Translations under genes and position numbers: made by a program
Notes under the pieces: model-generated
What the model was told of the DNA's origin: nothing
Database searches by the model: none
What the model saw: the letters and a program-made list of their open reading frames with translations, nothing else
Part shown: piece after piece, positions 62,694 to 64,000 of the stretch
How the letters are laid out: every line of letters starts with the position of its first letter
Position numbering within the stretch: the first letter of the stretch is position 1
Assembly: GCF_014652875.1 (NCBI RefSeq)
Contig: NZ_BMZQ01000001.1
Coordinates: 1,612,001-1,676,000, forward strand
Source: Tianweitania populi
Lineage (GTDB): Bacteria > Pseudomonadota > Alphaproteobacteria > Rhizobiales > Rhizobiaceae
Reading direction: 5' to 3'
DNA length: 64,000 bases

Positions 62694-63425
62694 GTGAAGA
62701 AGCCTGAACGCTTGGCGATGCTCGCCGCACAACTGAAGGCGGAGGGCGTGCTTCACCTGAAACAGGCGGCTGAGCGTCTCGGCGTATCGGAGATGACGGT
62801 TCGGCGCGATCTCGCCGCCGCACCTGACACGTTCCATTATCTGGGCGGTTACATTCTTGCGCCCCAAACCGAGCGTGATGGTCTCTACCGGTTAGATAAG
62901 GAAAATGACGAACACGCAGAAGCAAAGGACGCGGCGTGCAGGAGGGTTGCAGCCCTGATCGCGCCTGGCGATACGATCTTCCTTGATTGTGGAACAACCA
63001 CTCCGCATCTGATTGCCTATTTGCCAACCGAAGTGCCGCTAACCGTCGTCTGCTACTCGCTGAACATAGCAAACCGTTTAGCTCAGCGGCCCAACATCCG
63101 GATGATCCTGCTAGGGGGCCTGTTTCATCCCGCCGCGCAAACCTTCTCCGGCGACGAGGCGATCCACGCGATGGAGCATTTACGCATCAATCACGCGATC
63201 CTCTCAGCCGGCGGCGTACACGATCAGCAGGGCGTCACATGCTCGAACTTCAACGAGGTACCGATCAAGCAGATCGCAATGCAGCGCGCACTTCGCAAAA
63301 CCTTGGTGATCGACAGTAGCAAGCTGCGAACTGTGAGACCCGCCTTTTTCGCAAAGATCAGTCAGTTCGACGAAATCGTAACCGAAAATGGATTGCTCCC
63401 GAGAGCTAGTCATCAAGGAGCTTAA
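62694..63425 (+). CDS. DeoR/GlpR-family transcriptional regulator
   Basis: The 243-residue protein has an N-terminal DeoR helix-turn-helix (KPERLAMLAAQLKAEGVLHLKQAAERLGVSEMTVRRDL, residues about 3-40) and a DeoR sensor domain with IFLDCGTTTPHLIAYLP, YSLNIANRL and a phospho-sugar pocket region. I prefer GTG 62694, which has GAGGAAAG five bases upstream, over ATG 62661. It diverges from deoC across a gap with two palindromes and should repress the operon, with a sugar phosphate as inducer. Confidence 0.87.
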   Translation: MKKPERLAMLAAQLKAEGVLHLKQAAERLGVSEMTVRRDLAAAPDTFHYLGGYILAPQTERDGLYRLDKENDEHAEAKDAACRRVAALIAPGDTIFLDCGTTTPHLIAYLPTEVPLTVVCYSLNIANRLAQRPNIRMILLGGLFHPAAQTFSGDEAIHAMEHLRINHAILSAGGVHDQQGVTCSNFNEVPIKQIAMQRALRKTLVIDSSKLRTVRPAFFAKISQFDEIVTENGLLPRASHQGA

Positions 63426-63456
63426 TCAAGCTTCTTACATCTGGCGCTTGGTGGGA

Positions 63457-63825
63457 ATGGCGCCTACCAGCGCTCATTCCACCACGAAAGACGACGCCTT
63501 GCAGTTCGCACTCGTGTTCATCGGTTACCTCGCCGGAGTAAATCTGCTCGCCTATGCTGCGATGGTGCTCGACAAGAGCAAGGCCAGGAAAGGCGCAAGA
63601 CGCATTCGCGAAACAACGCTTCTAAACCTGGCTTTGATCGGCGGTAGCTTCGGAACCGTAATTGCGCAGCAGACGATCCGGCACAAGACGCAAAAAAAGC
63701 CCTTCCGTTCGCGGCTCCGCGGCATCATCCTGTTTCAGGCATTTGTCGTCGTCGCACTCACTTTGGCTTTGATCATGACAGGATTGCCTGAAGCTCTGTT
63801 GCAACGCATCGCGTCGTTTGATTGA
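63457..63825 (+). CDS. DUF1294 membrane protein
   Basis: The 122-residue protein has three membrane helices (FALVFIGYLAGVNLLAYAAMV, TLLNLALIGGSFGTVIAQQ, IILFQAFVVVALTLALIMTG). The conserved DUF1294 segment is DKSKARKGARRIRETTLLNLALIGGSFG, followed by HKTQKKPFRSRLRG. Function of this family is unknown; many members carry an N-terminal cold-shock domain, which is absent here. ATG 63457 was preferred over the frame from 63388, which overlaps the regulator end. Confidence 0.8.
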   Translation: MAPTSAHSTTKDDALQFALVFIGYLAGVNLLAYAAMVLDKSKARKGARRIRETTLLNLALIGGSFGTVIAQQTIRHKTQKKPFRSRLRGIILFQAFVVVALTLALIMTGLPEALLQRIASFD

Positions 63826-63947
63826 TCGGCGTGCCCGGCTACGTCATCGCCGACGCCCACCTGCCGGCCATATTGACAAGCAAATCAATCTACATCCTCC
63901 TTGCTCTTGCTTTCGGCTAGCATCGCCGAGCATTTTGGGAGGAATGC

Positions 63948-64000
63948 ATGACCAAGCTTTTCACCGCTTCTGGAGCGGGTTCATACCGACTTTCGCGCCG
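63948..64000 (+). CDS. Start of an unidentified gene, cut by the window edge
   Basis: ATG 63948 follows GGGAGGA by six bases, a strong ribosome site, and the frame stays open to the edge (MTKLFTASGAGSYRL). ATG 63944, in another frame, sits too close to the ribosome site. Seventeen codons are too few to name the product. Confidence 0.5.
   Translation, partial: MTKLFTASGAGSYRLSR

Overview
The window reads as a chromosomal segment of an alphaproteobacterium of the order Hyphomicrobiales (Rhizobiales), probably Phyllobacteriaceae- or Brucellaceae-like. Evidence is the chpT / response regulator / ctrA / fliJ / sciP neighbourhood, the DUF1134 (EipA-type) envelope protein, GANTC and TTAA-type sites beside ctrA, high GC, and dense TRAP/ABC uptake operons. 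No insertion sequence, prophage or CRISPR array was seen.

Core region (1-11.8 kb): the end of a glycine-betaine/choline ABC ATPase, an SDR, a HugZ-like flavin/heme protein, an ArsR regulator, a frameshifted TrmH-family methyltransferase, a coiled-coil membrane protein, eipA, the CtrA control module (chpT, receiver protein, ctrA, fliJ, sciP), mnmA, a Gfo/Idh/MocA oxidoreductase and a tRNA-Met(CAT). The tRNA marks the change from housekeeping to accessory catabolic content.

Accessory region 1 (12-20.6 kb) is a sugar-acid cluster: DgoR-like regulator, galactonate dehydratase DgoD, a DctPQM TRAP transporter, IdnO-like and IdnD-like dehydrogenases and a second enolase-superfamily dehydratase. Accessory region 2 (20.8-34.8 kb) is an osmolyte cluster: CocE-type hydrolase, two orphan peptide-type binding proteins, three regulators (XRE-like, LysR, TetR), a Rieske betaine demethylase with its reductase, a DMSP lyase DddP with its diagnostic residues at the expected positions, and an StcD/DgcA-type N-methyl amino-acid demethylase. 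A near-perfect 18-bp inverted repeat with TTGACA in each arm lies between the demethylase and the TetR gene.

Region 3 (35.5-39.6 kb) holds the most novel-looking unit: a tight operon of a FeeM/LuxI-type N-acyl amino acid synthase, an isoprenylcysteine-methyltransferase-like membrane enzyme and a membrane PAS-GGDEF-EAL protein, with a divergent Rmf/CrpP-like small protein. I infer a possible small-molecule signal system coupled to c-di-GMP.

Region 4 (40.3-54.7 kb) has two divergent operons around a GntR/FCD regulator. One encodes HyuA, HyuB, an opine-dehydrogenase-family enzyme, a flavin monooxygenase and two CMD/AhpD proteins. The other encodes an alpha/beta hydrolase and a Dpp-type ABC importer. 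Matching 12-bp palindromes precede both, which suggests one regulon for an unidentified amide, peptide or opine substrate. Region 5 (55.2-63.8 kb) is a sugar ABC cluster with ribokinase, DUF4432 protein, DeoC aldolase and a DeoR regulator, best explained as 2-deoxyribose (or ribose-like) use, followed by a DUF1294 protein and the start of one more gene.
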